Assembly: GCF_902726545.1 (NCBI RefSeq)
Contig: NZ_CACVAD010000005.1
Coordinates: 1 to 64,000, forward strand
Length of the DNA: 64,000 nt
DNA from: Yersinia artesiana
Lineage (GTDB): Bacteria; Pseudomonadota; Gammaproteobacteria; Enterobacterales; Enterobacteriaceae
Reading direction: 5' to 3'
Below, in pieces: positions 61,390 to 64,000 of this stretch (positions are counted from its first letter, which is position 1; each line of letters starts with the position of its first letter). Under the pieces are notes generated by a model. That model made no database searches. It saw only the letters and a program-made list of their open reading frames with translations, and was not told the origin of the DNA. The position numbers were made by a program, and so were the translations under genes.

Positions 61390-62010
61390 TTATACTTTGC
61401 GCGCGGTGGCTAATAATGCGCCTACCAGCATGAATAAACCGCCAAATATCCGATTCAATAATTTCATTTGCTGTGGTGATTTAATCCAGCCAGCAATTCG
61501 TGTGGCAAGAGTCGCGTAACCAATCATCACGATAATATCGACTATCACACTGGTGCTGCCGAGAATCAGATATTGCGCCACCTGCGGTTGGTGCGGCAGA
61601 ACAAATTGTGGGAACAATGCGGCCAGGAAAACAATGCTTTTCGGGTTGGTCAGATTAACAAATACTGCGCGTTTAAACAGTTTTCGCCGTGGCATACTGT
61701 TGGCTAATGCATGCAGATCCAGCGCACCGGCCGCGCGCCATTGTTGAATACCAAGCCAGATTAAATAAGCCGCGCCGAGCCATTTTAATAGTTCAAATGC
61801 CAGTAACGATTGTGAAATCAGTGCGCCCAGGCCGACACCAACCAGTACAATGTGCACGGCCAGCCCTAATTGTAATCCGCAAATGGAGGCAATCACTCCG
61901 CGCGTACCGTGGCTGATGGCGGTGCTCATGGTATTAATGGCACCCGATCCGGGGGACAAACTGAGGATAAGTGTCGTCAGCAGATAAGTTAACCACCAGT
62001 CTAAGGTCAT
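61390..62010 (-). CDS. rhtB: Homoserine/homoserine lactone efflux protein RhtB
   Basis: LysE/RhtB-family exporter, paralogue of the neighbouring rhtC. Start [28 protein letters not shown] (206 residues from 62010, as in E. coli). [20 protein letters not shown] and [13 protein letters not shown] are conserved. Confidence 0.95.
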   Translation of the reverse strand: MTLDWWLTYLLTTLILSLSPGSGAINTMSTAISHGTRGVIASICGLQLGLAVHIVLVGVGLGALISQSLLAFELLKWLGAAYLIWLGIQQWRAAGALDLHALANSMPRRKLFKRAVFVNLTNPKSIVFLAALFPQFVLPHQPQVAQYLILGSTSVIVDIIVMIGYATLATRIAGWIKSPQQMKLLNRIFGGLFMLVGALLATARKV

Positions 62011-62119
62011 CGGCAAAGTTCCCTGAATGTGTAAATTTATGCCACAATACTCTATTGCTAATAGTTGTGCTATGGCTCACAGAATACCGAGCAATTCAGG
62101 TCAGAGGCTGCAATCAGCT

Positions 62120-62179
62120 ATGTTTTATAAAACCATGATTCACAACATCATGATTTATAAGCTCATGATTTATAACTCA
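62120..62179 (+). repeat. Four 15-bp tandem repeats before pldB
   Basis: Units begin at 62120, 62135, 62150 and 62165 with the common form ATGATTTATAANNTC (the last two are the closest). Because 15 is a multiple of three, each unit opens with an in-frame ATG. Confidence 0.85.
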
Positions 62180-62209
62180 CGCTATATCGAGCCACGCTAT
62201 GCCGTTTGA
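62120..62209 (+). CDS. Candidate upstream ORF overlapping pldB
   Basis: The frame of the repeats reads MFYKT-MIHNI-MIYKL-MIYNS, then RYIEPRYAV and a stop at 62207-62209, 11 bases past the pldB ATG (62199). It may be a leader ORF coupling translation to pldB, which has only a weak ribosome site. Coding status is unproven. Confidence 0.3.
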   Translation: MFYKTMIHNIMIYKLMIYNSRYIEPRYAV

Positions 62210-63236
62210 TAATCATATGAATAACTGGTTGACCCGCGAAGAGCAATTTGCTGCTTTTGTGAACGGCCCTCTGTTAGACTTTTGGCTGCAGCGGGATGAA
62301 GATGAGTTTATGGGGGTTGATAATATTCCCATTCGCTATGTTCGTTTTTGTTCACCACAACATACCCGCGTGGTGGTGGTGGTGCCTGGCCGCATTGAAA
62401 GTTACGTTAAATATCCCGAAGTGGCTTATGATCTATTCCAGCAAGGCTATGATGTTATCGTGTTGGATCATCGTGGGCAGGGCCGATCCGGGCGAATACT
62501 TGATGATCGTAACCGCGGGCATGTGATCAAATTTGATGATTACATTGAAGATTTTGCGCAGCTGGTGCAGCGTGAAATAACCGGAAGCCATTATCAGCAG
62601 TGTTTTGCGTTGGCCCACTCGATGGGGGGGGCGATTCTGACCCGTTATCTGGCGCGAGAGCCGACAGTATTTAATGCTGTAGCGCTCTGCGCACCCATGT
62701 TTGGCATCCATTTGCCGATGCCGGGCTGGCTGGCCCACCGAATTGTCGATTGGGCTGAGAAACATCAAAAGCTGCGGGATTACTACGCAATAGGCACCGG
62801 GCAGTGGCGGCCATTGCCCTATGTGGTCAATATGCTGACTCACAGTCGCGAACGCTATCGCCGCTATTTGCGCCAATATGCTGACACCCCAGAAATCCGC
62901 GTCGGCGGGCCAACCTACCATTGGATCCGTGAAAGCCTGTTGGTGGGGGAGCAAATTATTGCTCAGGCAGACAAAATTACCACACCGGTTCTGTTACTTC
63001 AGGCCAGTGAGGACCGGGTGGTACATAACCCGGCCCACAATGCATTTTCTCAGGCAATGACTCTGGCGGGGCACCCTTGCGAAGGGGGGCAGCCTAAGTT
63101 AATTAAAGGTGCACGCCATGAGATCCTGTTCGAGCGGGACGAGCTGCGTGCCGAGGCGCTAAGCGCCATATTGCGCTTTTTTGCGCAACATCAATCATCA
63201 GTCGGCTCTCAAAACCCCGACACCACCAGAGGTTAG
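62199..63236 (+). CDS. pldB: Lysophospholipase L2
   Basis: Alpha/beta hydrolase that deacylates lysophospholipids and can transfer acyl groups to phosphatidylglycerol, at the inner membrane. The 345-residue product (E. coli 340) has oxyanion-side PGRIESYVKY, DHRGQGRSGR, nucleophile elbow AHSMGGA (Ser), and a His near the end in KGARHEILFE. ATG 62217 is an alternative start. Confidence 0.95.
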   Translation: MPFDNHMNNWLTREEQFAAFVNGPLLDFWLQRDEDEFMGVDNIPIRYVRFCSPQHTRVVVVVPGRIESYVKYPEVAYDLFQQGYDVIVLDHRGQGRSGRILDDRNRGHVIKFDDYIEDFAQLVQREITGSHYQQCFALAHSMGGAILTRYLAREPTVFNAVALCAPMFGIHLPMPGWLAHRIVDWAEKHQKLRDYYAIGTGQWRPLPYVVNMLTHSRERYRRYLRQYADTPEIRVGGPTYHWIRESLLVGEQIIAQADKITTPVLLLQASEDRVVHNPAHNAFSQAMTLAGHPCEGGQPKLIKGARHEILFERDELRAEALSAILRFFAQHQSSVGSQNPDTTRG

Positions 63237-63247
63237 AACATACCGCT

Positions 63248-64000
63248 ATGTATCATGTTGTTGCTTCCGATTTAGATGGCACCCTGCTATCACCTGACCA
63301 CATACTGACGCCTTATACCAAAGAGACACTTAAGTTGCTGACGCAGCGTGATGTGCACTTTGTGTTTGCGACCGGCCGCCACCATATTGATGTGGCGCAA
63401 ATCCGCGACAATCTGGAGATCAGTGCTTTTATGATAACCTCCAATGGCGCGCGCGTGCACAACACGGCCGGGGAGCTGATTTTCAGCCATAACCTCGATG
63501 CGGATATCGCCCGTGATTTGTACAATATCGAACATCACAATCCAGATATTCTGACCAACGTCTATTTGAATGACGAATGGTACATGAACCGCGAAAGCCC
63601 GGCTCAGGAAGAGTTCTTCCGCGAGTCGGTGTTCAAATATCAAGTGTTCGAACCGGCTTTACTGCCGACCGACGGAGTATGTAAGGTCTACTTTACCTGC
63701 GACGATCATGATAAGTTATTGATTTTGGAAGAAGCTATCAATGCGCGTTGGGGCGATCGGGTAAATGTCAGCTTCTCTTTCCCAACCTGTCTGGAAGTGA
63801 TGGGCGGTGGTGTTTCCAAGGGCCACGCACTTGAGCAAGTCGCTAAAATCATTGGTTATTCATTGAAAGAATGTATCGCGTTTGGCGATGGTATGAATGA
63901 TTTGGAAATGCTCTCTATGTCGGGCAAGGGCTGCATTATGCGCGATGCTCATCAGCGCCTAAAAGATATGTTGCCGAATCTGGAAGTGATTGGTTCTAAT
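63248..64000 (+). CDS. yigL: HAD-family sugar/pyridoxal phosphatase YigL (partial)
   Basis: Cof-type haloacid dehalogenase phosphatase; E. coli YigL acts on sugar phosphates (important in glucose-phosphate stress) and pyridoxal phosphate. Start MYHVVASDLDGTLLS with nucleophile Asp8 and Asp10; ITSNGARV (motif II); GGGVSKGHAL (motif III Lys); and IAFGDGMNDLEML (motif IV) are present. The reading frame is open to the window edge, missing about the last 15 residues. Confidence 0.96.
   Translation, partial: MYHVVASDLDGTLLSPDHILTPYTKETLKLLTQRDVHFVFATGRHHIDVAQIRDNLEISAFMITSNGARVHNTAGELIFSHNLDADIARDLYNIEHHNPDILTNVYLNDEWYMNRESPAQEEFFRESVFKYQVFEPALLPTDGVCKVYFTCDDHDKLLILEEAINARWGDRVNVSFSFPTCLEVMGGGVSKGHALEQVAKIIGYSLKECIAFGDGMNDLEMLSMSGKGCIMRDAHQRLKDMLPNLEVIGSN

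Overview
The window looks like a chromosome segment of a Yersinia species. This is an inference from gene order, protein families, ERIC-type repeats and a periplasmic polygalacturonase; no search was run. The backbone follows the E. coli order ilvY-ilvC-ppiC-rep-gppA-rhlB-trxA-rho-enterobacterial common antigen (ECA) cluster-yifK-tRNA(Arg,His,Leu,Pro)-glmZ-hemYXDC/cyaA-cyaY-yifL(lptM)-dapF-yigA-xerC-yigB-uvrD-corA-rarD-yigI-pldA-recQ-rhtC-rhtB-pldB-yigL. The last gene runs off the right edge.

Accessory DNA lies at four points. (1) Left edge: an AT-rich, cysteine-free protein of unknown function at 129-1382, whose terminator lies inside the 3' end of ilvY. (2) ilvC-ppiC interval (about 4.0-11.8 kb): a bacteriocin scar followed by a chaperone-usher fimbrial operon. 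The scar holds a frameshifted piece that looks like a phage Q antiterminator, then the DNase (HNH) domain of a colicin/S-pyocin with one nonsense codon, then a still-open Im2/Im9-type immunity gene with a replaced C-terminus. The fimbrial operon (minus strand) reads major pilin, chaperone, usher, adhesin-like subunit, second chaperone. (3) pehX, a family 28 polygalacturonase with KdgR-like sites, between rep and gppA. (4) uvrD-corA interval: a TetR regulator divergent from a two-gene operon that matches the two halves of the plant Tm-1 protein (a UPF0261 protein plus a TIM-barrel protein). ERIC-family repeats flank or invade this cassette.

The central 21.7-34.8 kb carries a complete ECA cluster: wecA (lipid I), wzzE (chain length), wecB/wecC (ManNAcA), rffG/rffH/wecD/wecE (Fuc4NAc donor), wzxE (flippase), wecF/wecG (transferases), wzyE (polymerase). 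The hem region pairs hemCDXY with divergent cyaA. The right end holds DNA-repair helicases (uvrD, recQ), xerC, Mg2+ channel corA, outer- and inner-membrane phospholipid enzymes (pldA, pldB) and amino-acid exporters (rhtB, rhtC).

Regulatory sites that can be read directly include IlvY-type inverted repeats, a CRP site and duplicated 18-bp leader at cyaA, a LexA box at uvrD, a paired TetR operator, a sigma-54 promoter with three GlrR-like sites driving glmZ, a corA leader with a short ORF and hairpin, and a 4 x 15-bp repeat that forms an upstream ORF overlapping pldB. ERIC or ERIC-like elements occur at least five times, and in two places they supply the C-terminus or stop of a gene.
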